A stretch of DNA of 51,967 bases from Lachnospiraceae bacterium UBA3273 (GCA_002362385.1 DEUB01000031.1:1-51967), one strand, 5' to 3'; numbered from the stretch's first letter, positions 33,869-41,556 are shown. The notes: generated by a model from the letters alone, not told the origin. A program made the numbers and translations.

Positions 33869-33909
33869 AAGACGAAACCTGGCAGGGAGAAACTGCCGGA
33901 TTTCGTCTT
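33869..33909. other. Stem-loop in the fba-LXG intergenic region
   Basis: AAGACGAAA (33869-33877) pairs with TTTCGTCTT (33901-33909), with an inner GGCAG/CTGCC stem (33881-33885, 33893-33897). There is no T run, so it is not a standard terminator. It is one of several structures in the 425-bp gene-free stretch 33806-34230; no coding sequence is seen there. Confidence 0.5.
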
Positions 33910-33937
33910 AATTGGATAACAATACACAAAAGGGAGG

Positions 33938-33961
33938 ATGCCGGATATCACTATCCGGCAT
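33938..33961. terminator. Perfect 10-bp hairpin, weak terminator candidate
   Basis: ATGCCGGATA (33938-33947) pairs perfectly with TATCCGGCAT (33952-33961) around a TCAC tetraloop, followed by TTATTA. The short T-rich tail is interrupted, so termination would be weak or the stem may serve another role. Confidence 0.45.
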
Positions 33962-34099
33962 TTATTATGAAAAAGTTTTTATAACTAAAACACTTATTTT
34001 ATGTTTTTAGTATATGGGAGAGAAATGGATAAAAGATGTTATGTAAATTAAAAAACTATAAATGATTTATGAACAAATTTTGAACGAGGGGTTTTGAAT

Positions 34100-34161
34100 G
34101 CAAAAATTGCCTCAAATAATACAATTTTTGCCACATTTAACAATTCGGTCCGTATTTGAGG
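34100..34161 (+). promoter_or_regulatory. Two overlapping inverted repeats upstream of the LXG locus
   Basis: GCAAAAATTG (34100-34109) pairs with CAATTTTTGC (34122-34131). The left arm of a second repeat, CCTCAAATA (34110-34118), lies in the first loop and pairs with TATTTGAGG (34153-34161). The two could form a pseudoknot as RNA, alternate with each other, or be a nested operator as DNA. They end 69 bp before the first gene of the locus. Confidence 0.45.
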
Positions 34162-34230
34162 TAACAATAAAATGGGGTTGTTTACAAAATAATAGGCATA
34201 ATAAGTAATTCGATCAGAGGAGGAGAAAAT

Positions 34231-34515
34231 ATGGATTTTATGCTGAAAAGTGACAGTGATGCGGCGGAAAGTAAGAGCGCGATGCTAAAATTCTGTACAG
34301 GCTTGCTAAGGGATGTTTCGACAATCAGTACAGGCGGTACAAATCATGGGATATACGCTGAGGGATGCGCCATTTATCAGGGAATTGCTTCTATGCTGGA
34401 TTCCTATTGTAATGCAGGGGAAAGGGATGCTGAGAGAATAAAGACAGTGGCCCATGCCCTGGCGAATTTGGATAACGGCATGAAAAGTGATATGCTGTCC
34501 GGTTTTTCTGTTTAA
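34231..34515 (+). CDS. Small helical LXG-partner protein (Lap1/DUF3130-like candidate)
   Basis: A 94-residue, mostly helical protein with no signal peptide; AGAGGAGGAG precedes ATG 34231. It is rich in Ser, Ala and small residues (SDSDAAESKSAMLKFCTGL), has a Gly/Thr turn (STGGTNHGIYAEG) that splits it into two helices, and ends in an acidic helix with AERIKTVAHALANLDNGM. Size, helix-turn-helix layout and place (first gene before a coiled-coil protein and an LXG toxin) fit the WXG100-like Lap1 (DUF3130) proteins that are exported with, or target, LXG toxins in type VIIb secretion. A canonical WXG is missing. The assignment rests on layout. Confidence 0.55.
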   Translation: MDFMLKSDSDAAESKSAMLKFCTGLLRDVSTISTGGTNHGIYAEGCAIYQGIASMLDSYCNAGERDAERIKTVAHALANLDNGMKSDMLSGFSV

Positions 34516-34530
34516 GGGGGGATATTTCAA

Positions 34531-34899
34531 GTGATTGAAAAGGATAAAAAAGAACAGAGACTATATGATGATTACTATCAAAAAATGACAGCCGTCGAAA
34601 ACCAAAGGGAAAGTATTGAACGCAGAAAAAGAGAATTGGATTCAGACCGTTATGATTTTGAGGATGTTTATGTGCAGATGCATGATATTTTTAAAGGCAT
34701 TGCAGCCTGCTGTGATGAGGAACATTTTATTCGGGAACTTGAGGAATGTTCGGATGAGTTTCATAATCTGAGAAACAAGGTTGATAACGAACTGGATGAA
34801 AAAGAGGATGCATTACAGAGAGAACAGAAGGGCACCTATGAACAGGAAGAGATCATAAGAGAGGATTTGCGGAAAAAGAAGGCGCTTTTGGACTGCTGA
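34531..34899 (+). CDS. Coiled-coil LXG-partner protein (Lap2/DUF3958-like candidate)
   Basis: A 122-residue, highly charged, almost wholly helical protein. GTG 34531 follows AAGGGGGG by about 9 nt. Two long coiled-coil segments are visible (YQKMTAVENQRESIERRKRE and LRNKVDNELDEKEDALQREQ), separated by a short part with DIFKGIAACCDEEHFIREL. It matches the size and charge of DUF3958/YwqH-like partners encoded directly upstream of LXG toxins, thought to act as targeting chaperones. It is 15 bp after the previous gene and 19 bp before the toxin. No enzymatic motif is seen. Confidence 0.6.
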   Translation: MIEKDKKEQRLYDDYYQKMTAVENQRESIERRKRELDSDRYDFEDVYVQMHDIFKGIAACCDEEHFIRELEECSDEFHNLRNKVDNELDEKEDALQREQKGTYEQEEIIREDLRKKKALLDC

Positions 34900-34918
34900 C
34901 CATTTAGGGAGGAAAAAT

Positions 34919-36517
34919 ATGGGATTAGTTATGAGCCCCGGACAGATTACGGGACAGTTGGATGTTATGAATGACAGTTTGAATGCTTCGGCACAGAAAA
35001 TAAGAAAATTGTTAAGTTGTATGGCGGAGCTGGAAGAAACAGGGGATGTATTAAAAGGGGAATCCTATGACAGCATCAGGGATTACTATCAAACCATGCA
35101 CATACCGGTACTTCGGGGGTTCCTTATGCTGATAGAAGATACCATACAGGAAAGCTATCAGTATAAGATGTGCATCGGGAGCCATCTTTCAGGCTTGGGA
35201 TATGTGGATGAGGACGCTTTAAAAGAAGAACTAAAAAATCTGCGGAATCAGATGGAATGTATCAAAGGACTTCTTAGCAGAAGGAATCCGCCGTCCAGTG
35301 CATGGGGACTTTTGGAGGTTATGGAGAGGACGGAGCGGCTGATAGAAAAGAAACTGGAACAGATCAATGATTTTCTGGGAGCCTCCGCCGGATGTTACGG
35401 AGGGCTGGGAGCACAAAAGGCAGGGGTCCAGAGAGGGATTGAATGCCTTCATGAATCGGTTTTTGACGGGAGGCGGATCGACTATCGGGTTGATCATATA
35501 AATATGAGCTGGATAGCGGAACTGGACAGGAAATGGATTGAACGGGAAATAAAGGAAAAGGAACTCTACATTGAAGCCATGAAAACGCACTTTGGTTTTG
35601 ATGACGATACATCGAGAATTTTGTATGATCTGTACTACAGAATGCAGCAAAGCGGCGTAGAGGACCTTAATCAAAAGTACTTCGCCTTGCTGGCCTCTTG
35701 TGTTTATTCCCGCTCTGTAAATGCAAATATTAAAAATAAGGTATGGCATGAAATCGCAGGGACGTATGATGTGGATGAGTTGGATGAGATGTTGGAGAAG
35801 TATGGGTTGGGGGAAGAAGACGTAGAGTATTTTAAATCTATAATAAATAATAATTATGAACTATCTTGTAAAACAGAAGAAAAAAATAATGATTATTATT
35901 TAAAAAGTGACTTAGGTCATATGTCCGTCATTTGCGCAACCATCCTAAAAAATAATAATAAAATGTGGAAATTTGCAGGAGGAGCAGCCGGATGGTATTG
36001 CAGCGGTATCTTTAACCTTGAAGAAAATGCAGGATACATAGGAGACGTATACGGTACGGCAGGTAACGGAGCCAAATTGACTCAGGATGATTATAAAGCG
36101 GATCTGGATGCGGTAAATCTTTGCAGCAGGCTTGCTTGTAATGATAACTGTATCGGAGTAATCGGCCAGTATTATTCCGGAATTTCAAGGGGAGAGATTA
36201 ACAGAGCCAGTGAGTTTCTCGTGAATCTGGGGCAGGGGGATTATAAAAAAGGAGTAGAATATTTGGATACACAGATGGAAATGGGAAGAATCCATCCATT
36301 GATAAATCCGATTGGGCTTTGGGCGGACATGGGGATTGAAGCAGCTAAAAATGCGGCAAAGGGTGCATTAAAGGGAGATAAGGGTTCCTTGTTAGAGGAT
36401 ATTTATGCAGAAAGAGCGAAAGTACAAAGGAATTTTTATGAGAGCCTTATGAACAATAGTAATGAATATATGGAGATTGAGCCGGTTAATCTTGAATTGG
36501 CGGAAATGGGGAATTAG
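34919..36517 (+). CDS. LXG-domain polymorphic toxin with TelC-like C-terminal domain
   Basis: A 532-residue protein; AGGGAGGA precedes ATG 34919. Residues about 1-210 form an LXG-type helical targeting domain (SPGQITGQLDVMNDSLNAS, LKGESYDSIRDYYQTMHIPV, FLMLIEDTIQ, then coiled coil). A helical middle (about 215-300) leads to an Asn-rich, AT-rich junction at about 305-325, after which the toxin domain begins. It has D331 and H334 (KSDLGHMSV), a glycine-rich hydrophobic part (AGGAAGWYCSGIF), D376 (YIGDVYG) and an Asp-rich motif at 390-400 (DDYKADLDAVN). That resembles the Asp-rich lipid II phosphatase TelC of Streptococcus. The type VIIb machinery is not in the window. The LXG call is firm; the TelC link is by eye. 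Confidence 0.8.
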   Translation: MGLVMSPGQITGQLDVMNDSLNASAQKIRKLLSCMAELEETGDVLKGESYDSIRDYYQTMHIPVLRGFLMLIEDTIQESYQYKMCIGSHLSGLGYVDEDALKEELKNLRNQMECIKGLLSRRNPPSSAWGLLEVMERTERLIEKKLEQINDFLGASAGCYGGLGAQKAGVQRGIECLHESVFDGRRIDYRVDHINMSWIAELDRKWIEREIKEKELYIEAMKTHFGFDDDTSRILYDLYYRMQQSGVEDLNQKYFALLASCVYSRSVNANIKNKVWHEIAGTYDVDELDEMLEKYGLGEEDVEYFKSIINNNYELSCKTEEKNNDYYLKSDLGHMSVICATILKNNNKMWKFAGGAAGWYCSGIFNLEENAGYIGDVYGTAGNGAKLTQDDYKADLDAVNLCSRLACNDNCIGVIGQYYSGISRGEINRASEFLVNLGQGDYKKGVEYLDTQMEMGRIHPLINPIGLWADMGIEAAKNAAKGALKGDKGSLLEDIYAERAKVQRNFYESLMNNSNEYMEIEPVNLELAEMGN

Positions 36518-36584
36518 CCTACATTTTAAAGCTTGTTCGAAGGAATAGTAAAAAAGTCGATTGATTTATTAAGGGAGAATGTAA

Positions 36585-37766
36585 TTGAAAAAACAGATTA
36601 GGGGTCTAATTAAAAATAAGTCGCCTTTTGCATTGGCGGTAAAGGTTATCATAATAATAGGGGTCAGCTATTTGCTTATCCAATTGTCAAATAAAGAAAA
36701 AAGTATAGAAGAGACGAAATATATACCCGGTATGCAGGATCAATATGATTATGCAATGAAATATATAAACAAAAAATATATATCTAATTGGAAAAGATTA
36801 GGCCATGATCTATATAAAGCAGATAGATTTGCCGATTATGATAATTTGGAATTGTCAGTAGAGATTGGAGTGCTAAATGTATACAAGATTGAATATTCCA
36901 TTACCTCTGCGGATTTTCTTATTAACCGACTTTGTAAAAAGGATGGAAAAACATACAATGTTGAAATTGTATATGGGATCAACCCTAAAATCGAAATTGG
37001 ATGCAGAGAGGAAGACGAGTATATTTCCTATGATATTTTGTATGAAAGTGGTAAGTTTGTTCACAATCAGGAAATGGAAGAATATTTTCAAATAACTACT
37101 GATGAAGTAGTAGAATGGGCGGAATATTCAAAATATGCTTTTGAAGCCGAATTACAAAAAATGCATGAGATTCAACTGGAAAAAGTAAGGAAACGTCGAA
37201 AAAATCTGACGAATGTGGGGTTCATTCTGCTTGCGCTTTATATGTTTCTAAAATGGGGAAGCATAATGATAGAACATTCAAAAGAGGATAAGCCTATAGG
37301 GCAATGCTTAGACAAGGCCATAGTGAACACGGTTAAAAAGTTCTCCCGGTGGAAATATGTGCTATATGGAGCTGCAATTATGTTTTGGGTATATATATTA
37401 AGACCTGTCGTTTCCGGTCTTATCCTGTCTGGAGTCGAGAGGAAACTAAATATATACTTATCTTATGGAATATCAGCCATTATCGTGGCGGCTGCAGGAT
37501 GCTTTATAATAATGAGAAACAACTCAGAGAAATCGGAAAAAGGAGCAGGACCGACGGTTATACGGCGGATGGTTCAGATGACGGCAGGCTGTATTCTGGA
37601 AATGTTCATCATAAGGCTTGGAATGATGCTGGTGTCGGATTTTTATCCCCGCAATATTCAGTTTTATATAGTCAACGGGGTTGCATGGTGCGGGGCTGCT
37701 TTTTTGATTTTTGTTTTTAGCAGGATAAAGCATTTGATATTAAAAAAGGGAAAGATTGAATCATAG
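36585..37766 (+). CDS. Membrane protein 1, probable TipC-like immunity protein
   Basis: A 393-residue membrane protein; TTG 36585 follows AAGGGAG by 7 nt. Residues 17-33 form TM1 (VKVIIIIGVSYLLIQLS); an ectodomain of about 170 residues follows (IPGMQDQYDYAMKY..., EIGCREEDEYISYDILYESG, TTDEVVEWAEYSKY). A basic helix (LEKVRKRRKNLTNVGF) leads into about five further TM segments to the C-terminus. A membrane-tethered beta-rich ectodomain directly after a TelC-like toxin matches TipC immunity proteins, which block the toxin outside the membrane. The C-terminal multi-pass module is extra and unexplained. It is followed by a paralogue. Function is inferred from place and fold. Confidence 0.6.
   Translation: MKKQIRGLIKNKSPFALAVKVIIIIGVSYLLIQLSNKEKSIEETKYIPGMQDQYDYAMKYINKKYISNWKRLGHDLYKADRFADYDNLELSVEIGVLNVYKIEYSITSADFLINRLCKKDGKTYNVEIVYGINPKIEIGCREEDEYISYDILYESGKFVHNQEMEEYFQITTDEVVEWAEYSKYAFEAELQKMHEIQLEKVRKRRKNLTNVGFILLALYMFLKWGSIMIEHSKEDKPIGQCLDKAIVNTVKKFSRWKYVLYGAAIMFWVYILRPVVSGLILSGVERKLNIYLSYGISAIIVAAAGCFIIMRNNSEKSEKGAGPTVIRRMVQMTAGCILEMFIIRLGMMLVSDFYPRNIQFYIVNGVAWCGAAFLIFVFSRIKHLILKKGKIES
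37140..37738 (+). repeat. Direct repeat copy 1 (membrane module of paralogue 1)
   Basis: A 599-bp segment nearly identical to 38346-38944, without indels, encoding the basic helix and C-terminal TM module. A second shared block of about 150 bp covers the first TM (36585-36736 and 37818-37969). The sequence between these blocks, the ectodomain, is strongly diverged. This shows duplication followed by diversification or replacement of one part. Confidence 0.9.
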
Positions 37767-37817
37767 TAAAGCAAAAGCAGACCAGGAAATTTGTAGATTC
37801 CATAAAGGAGAACGTTA

Positions 37818-38966
37818 TTGAAAAAACAGATTAGCAGATTTATTAAAAATAAAACGCCTTTTTCATTCATAATAAAAATGCTTATATTGATAGGAGTCAG
37901 CTATTTGCTTATCCAATTGTCAAATAAAGAAAAAAGTGTAGAGGAGACGAAGTATATACCCGGTATGCAGAATGGCCTTGACTTTGCAGAACATTATGTA
38001 ATGTGGAAATATAGAGGAAATTGGGAGAAACTGGGATATGTTACTAAGTCGGACGGCTTATTTTATGTCAGACCAAGAACTGCTGCTGTAATTTGGGATG
38101 TGCGGAGAGGATTTGACATTGTATTACATGATCGATTGGATGGGACTCAAGATATTGATTATGTTACTTATACTTCATATGGCGAAAAAAAATCTATAAT
38201 TGTAACTTTCGGGAAAATAGATGAATTCGCTACATATCAAATTTTATATGAAGACGGACAATATGTATCCAATCTTGAAATGGAGCAAAGCACAGGTGTT
38301 ACTACTGATGAAATTTTAGATCATGCCGGGAAGATGTGTGCTTCGTTTGAAACTGAACTGCAAAAAATGCATGAGCTTCAACTGGAAAAAGTAAGGAAAC
38401 GCCGAAAAAACCTGACGAATGTGGGGTTCATTATGCTTGCACTTTATATGTTTTTGAAATGGGGGAGCATAATGATAGAACATGCAAAAGAGGATAAGCC
38501 TATAGGGCAATGCTTAGACGGGGCCATAGTGAACACAGTTAAGAAGTTCTCCCGGTGGAAATATGTGCTATATGGGGCGGCAATTATGTTTTGGGTATAT
38601 ATATTAAGATCTGTCGTTTCCGGTCTTATCCTGTCTGGAGTAGAGAGGAAAGTAAATATATACTTATCCTATGGAATATCAGCTATTATCGTGGCAGCTG
38701 CAGGATGCTTTATAATAATGAGAAACAACTCAGAGAAATCGGAAAAAGGAGCAGGACCGACGGTTATACGGCGGATGGTCCGGATGACGGCAGGCTGTAT
38801 TCTGGAAATGTTTATTATAAGGCTTGGAATGATACTGGTATCGGATTTTTATCCCCGCAATATTCAGTTTTATATAGTCAACGGGGTTGCATGGTGTGGG
38901 GCTGCTTTTTTGATTTTTGTTTTCCGAAGAATAAAGTCTTTGATGCCGAATAGAAGCAAAAAATAA
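37818..38966 (+). CDS. Membrane protein 2, paralogue of the probable TipC-like protein
   Basis: A 382-residue paralogue starting at TTG 37818 with AAAGGAG upstream. TM1 and its flanks (KNKTPFSF..., GVSYLLIQLSNKEKS, EETKYIPGMQ) and the whole C-terminal module are near-identical to the protein at 36585. The ectodomain between them (FAEHYVMWKYRGNWEKLGYV, RPRTAAVIWDVRRGFDIVL, GVTTDEILDHAGKM) aligns only in outline. It therefore probably neutralises a different toxin variant, as tandem tipC copies are thought to do. No toxin gene accompanies it downstream, so it would be an orphan immunity gene. The locus ends here, 10 bp before the amt promoter. Confidence 0.6.
   Translation: MKKQISRFIKNKTPFSFIIKMLILIGVSYLLIQLSNKEKSVEETKYIPGMQNGLDFAEHYVMWKYRGNWEKLGYVTKSDGLFYVRPRTAAVIWDVRRGFDIVLHDRLDGTQDIDYVTYTSYGEKKSIIVTFGKIDEFATYQILYEDGQYVSNLEMEQSTGVTTDEILDHAGKMCASFETELQKMHELQLEKVRKRRKNLTNVGFIMLALYMFLKWGSIMIEHAKEDKPIGQCLDGAIVNTVKKFSRWKYVLYGAAIMFWVYILRSVVSGLILSGVERKVNIYLSYGISAIIVAAAGCFIIMRNNSEKSEKGAGPTVIRRMVRMTAGCILEMFIIRLGMILVSDFYPRNIQFYIVNGVAWCGAAFLIFVFRRIKSLMPNRSKK
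38346..38944 (+). repeat. Direct repeat copy 2 (membrane module of paralogue 2)
   Basis: The partner of 37140-37738, the same length (599 bp) with scattered substitutions. Many changes are third-position or conservative, consistent with recent duplication or gene conversion under selection for the membrane module. Confidence 0.9.
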
Positions 38967-38975
38967 ATTTTATAA

Positions 38976-39004
38976 TTGACAAAATCCCTTCTTTGTTCTA
39001 TACT
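38976..39004 (+). promoter_or_regulatory. Near-consensus sigma-A promoter of amt
   Basis: TTGACA (38976-38981) and TATACT (38999-39004) are 17 bp apart. Transcription should start near 39011 and immediately produce the structured leader at 39015-39142. Confidence 0.8.
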
Positions 39005-39014
39005 TCATTACAGG

Positions 39015-39142
39015 CAAAGGCGCTGAGAGATATCTCGGCGCTTTTTCTGTTTGGGACAGAGGATTTTGTCCAATCATATAAATGTAAAGCTATGGTGCCA
39101 CGAAGGAGTGGAAGGTGGAGACATGGGCTTTACATTTTTTTA
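39015..39142 (+). promoter_or_regulatory. Structured amt leader with attenuator-like hairpins
   Basis: Three stems follow the promoter. Stem 1 (39016-39045) has 13 bp around a GATA loop and is followed by T, so it could stop transcription at the very 5' end. Stem 2 pairs GGACA (39054-39058) with TGTCC (39067-39071). Stem 3 pairs AAATGTAAAGC (39080-39090) with GCTTTACATTT (39127-39137), enclosing a CCAC-GAAGGA-GTGG hairpin and ending in a run of seven T before the RBS. This looks like a regulated attenuator. The loops do not clearly match the A1/G4 hexaloop rule of ANTAR targets, and no known riboswitch is recognised. Confidence 0.55.
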
Positions 39143-39158
39143 TTGAGGAGGAATGATT

Positions 39159-40907
39159 ATGACTGAAGAAATTTTGAGCGCTGTAAGCGGCGAAGTGTTC
39201 GGCGTCTGGTTTTTGATCGGAGCGGCACTGGTGTTCTGGATGCAGGCGGGCTTTGCCATGGTGGAGACCGGCTTTACCAGGGCAAAGAATGCGGGTAACA
39301 TTTTAATGAAAAACCTGATGGATTTCTGTATCGGCACGGTAGTTTTTATCCTGATCGGTTTTGGCCTGCTGTTTGGCGAGGACTTAGTAGGACTGATCGG
39401 AAAGCCGGGTTTTGATATCTTTACCAATTATGCGGAATTTGACTGGTCGAATTTTGTATTTAACCTGGTATTTTGCGCCACAACGGCAACCATTGTCTCA
39501 GGGGCTATGGCGGAGAGAACCAAATTTTTATCCTACTGTATTTATTCGGCAATCATCTCTGCGCTGATCTATCCTATCGAGGCACATTGGATCTGGGGCG
39601 GCGGCTGGCTTGCGCAGATGGGCTTCCATGATTTTGCCGGTTCCTGTGCGATCCACATGGTAGGCGGTATTTCCGCTTTGATCGGAGCTAAGATCTTAGG
39701 GCCCCGTATCGGAAAGTTCACAAAAGATAAAAGCGGTAAGATAACAAAGGTAAATGCCTTCCCCGGACATAACCTTCCCATTGGATGCCTTGGCGTATTT
39801 ATTTTATGGCTTGGCTGGTACGGTTTTAACGGTGCGGCATGTACAAGTGTGGCACAGCTGGGAAGCGTATTTGTGACTACCACGGTCGCACCGGCGATCG
39901 CTACGGTGGTATGTATGATCTTCACATGGATCAAATATGGAAAGCCAGATGTTTCCATGTGCTTAAATGCATCCTTGGCAGGTCTGGTTGCCATTACCGC
40001 TCCCTGTGATGTTACGGATGTGACGGGGGCGCTGGTCATCGGCGCTGTGGCAGGACTTCTGGTGGTATTCGGCGTATGGCTGTTAGATTATAAGTTACAT
40101 ATTGACGATCCCGTAGGCGCTGTAGCGGTCCACTGCTTAAACGGTATCTGGGGAACCATTGCAGTAGGTCTTTTTGCCACCACATCCGCACCGGGGAACG
40201 ATACTCTTACAGGACTTTTTTATGGCGGCGGATTTACCCTTCTTGGAAAACAGCTCATCGGTTTTGGGGCTGTAGCGTCCTGGACGGCAGTGACCATTAC
40301 CATTGCATTTTTTATCATTAAAGCAGCTGTAGGCTTGAGAGTCAGCGAGGAAGAGGAGATCGTGGGTCTGGATTCCTGCGAACACGGCCTTGCATCAGCG
40401 TACTCAGGCTTCAGCATTATGGATATTTCAAATACCATGACAATGGAAGTAAACGAAAACACTCATCTTGGTGCAGACAGTTATGAGGATGCTTCCAAAG
40501 CACAGAAGGATGCGGCCGTTAAGGTCGTAAGCACACCTGTAGCTTCAGCAAGCGGAATTTATAAGGTTGTGATCATCTCCAAGCTGTCCAGATATGAAAA
40601 AGTAAAGAAAGCCATGAACAATCTGGGCGTGACCGGCATGACCGTTACACAGGTAATGGGCTGCGGCGTTCAGAAGGGTGCAGGAGAGATGTACCGTGGT
40701 GTAGAAGTGGACGCTACGCTCTTACCTAAGGTCAAACTGGAAGTCGTTATCAGCGAGATCCCCGTAGAGGATGTGATCGAAGCGGCGAAAAAAGCTCTCT
40801 ATACCGGCCATATCGGAGACGGTAAGATTTTTGTATACAATGTTGATAAGGTTGTTAAGATCCGTACAGGGGAGGAAGATTTTGCTGCCCTGCAGGATGT
40901 AGAATAA
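39159..40907 (+). CDS. amt: Ammonium transporter fused to a PII (GlnK) domain
   Basis: A 582-residue fusion. ATG 39159 is 7 nt after GAGGAGG; ATG 39153 is too close. Residues 1-410 are an Amt/Mep channel (MQAGFAMVETGFTRAKNAGN, IEAHWIWGGGWLAQMGFHDF, FNGAACTSVAQLGS, VAVHCLNGIWGT) with the pore histidines. A linker of about 55 residues leads to a PII domain at about 466-582: IYKVVIISKLSRYEKVKKAM, T-loop CGVQKGAGEMYRGVEVD, VKLEVVISEIPVEDVIEAA and B-loop YTGHIGDGKIFV. PII proteins normally act as separate trimers that plug Amt; here the regulator is tethered. Tyr of the T-loop is kept. It is a single-gene transcript. Confidence 0.95.
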   Translation: MTEEILSAVSGEVFGVWFLIGAALVFWMQAGFAMVETGFTRAKNAGNILMKNLMDFCIGTVVFILIGFGLLFGEDLVGLIGKPGFDIFTNYAEFDWSNFVFNLVFCATTATIVSGAMAERTKFLSYCIYSAIISALIYPIEAHWIWGGGWLAQMGFHDFAGSCAIHMVGGISALIGAKILGPRIGKFTKDKSGKITKVNAFPGHNLPIGCLGVFILWLGWYGFNGAACTSVAQLGSVFVTTTVAPAIATVVCMIFTWIKYGKPDVSMCLNASLAGLVAITAPCDVTDVTGALVIGAVAGLLVVFGVWLLDYKLHIDDPVGAVAVHCLNGIWGTIAVGLFATTSAPGNDTLTGLFYGGGFTLLGKQLIGFGAVASWTAVTITIAFFIIKAAVGLRVSEEEEIVGLDSCEHGLASAYSGFSIMDISNTMTMEVNENTHLGADSYEDASKAQKDAAVKVVSTPVASASGIYKVVIISKLSRYEKVKKAMNNLGVTGMTVTQVMGCGVQKGAGEMYRGVEVDATLLPKVKLEVVISEIPVEDVIEAAKKALYTGHIGDGKIFVYNVDKVVKIRTGEEDFAALQDVE

Positions 40908-40950
40908 TCATATGCTTTTATCTTAATCCCTTAGTTTATCTATATAAGTG

Positions 40951-40981
40951 CGACCCCGGGTACTTCCACTGCCCGGGGTCG
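40951..40981. terminator. GC-rich hairpin between convergent amt and cyclophilin genes
   Basis: CGACCCCGGG (40951-40960) pairs perfectly with CCCGGGGTCG (40972-40981) around an 11-nt loop. No clear T run follows on either strand; as the only hairpin between the convergent genes it may serve both. Confidence 0.5.
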
Positions 40982-41034
40982 TCATGTGTAAATGAACTGC
41001 TATTCCTGCAAAAAGGACTTGTAAAGATCACATC

Positions 41035-41556
41035 TTAAATCTTCTCCGGTTCCGGATAATCCACGCCAAAGGTCTCTACCGTTATGGTCTTGATCTTCTG
41101 TTCTTCCACAGGCCTGTCAGAATAATCAGTAGGTGTTTCCGCTATTTTATTTACCACATCCATGCCTTCGGTAATCTTTCCGAAAGCGGCGTATTGGCCG
41201 TCTAAGTGAGGGCTGTTTTTATGCATGATGAAAAACTGGCTTCCCGCCGAGTCGGGATGCATAGCCCTTGCCATGGAAAGGACGCCTTCCGTATGCTTTA
41301 AATTATTCTCCACGCCGTTACGGGAAAATTCGCCTTTGATGGAATAGCCGGGGCCGCCCATGCCGGTTCCGTCGGGACATCCGCCCTGGATCATAAAGCC
41401 CTTGATGACTCTGTGAAAGATCAGGCCGTCGTAAAAGCCCTTTTTGATCAGACTGATAAAGTTATTAACGGAAAGGGGAGCGGTTTCGGGATATAATTCC
41501 GCCTTCATTACATCTCCGTTTTCCATGGTAATGGTTACAATGGGATTTTCTGCCAT
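41035..41556 (-). CDS. Cyclophilin-type peptidyl-prolyl cis-trans isomerase
   Basis: A 173-residue minus-strand cyclophilin with AGGAGGAATT before its ATG. Active-site features are visible: GLIFHRVIKGFMIQGGCPDG (Arg and Gln), GVLSMARAMHPDSAGSQFFI, and HLDGQYAAFGKITEGMDVVN. There is no signal peptide or lipobox, so it is cytoplasmic and assists folding of proteins with proline bonds. Length fits small bacterial cyclophilins. It is encoded alone, divergent from the acetyltransferase gene. Confidence 0.95.
   Translation of the reverse strand: MAENPIVTITMENGDVMKAELYPETAPLSVNNFISLIKKGFYDGLIFHRVIKGFMIQGGCPDGTGMGGPGYSIKGEFSRNGVENNLKHTEGVLSMARAMHPDSAGSQFFIMHKNSPHLDGQYAAFGKITEGMDVVNKIAETPTDYSDRPVEEQKIKTITVETFGVDYPEPEKI

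Noticed and set aside
39015..39142. ANTAR dual-hairpin target or a known riboswitch before amt
   Set aside because: The candidate hexaloops (AGATAT, AGGATT) begin with A but lack G at position 4, and no glutamine or other riboswitch core is recognised. It is kept only as an unnamed leader.
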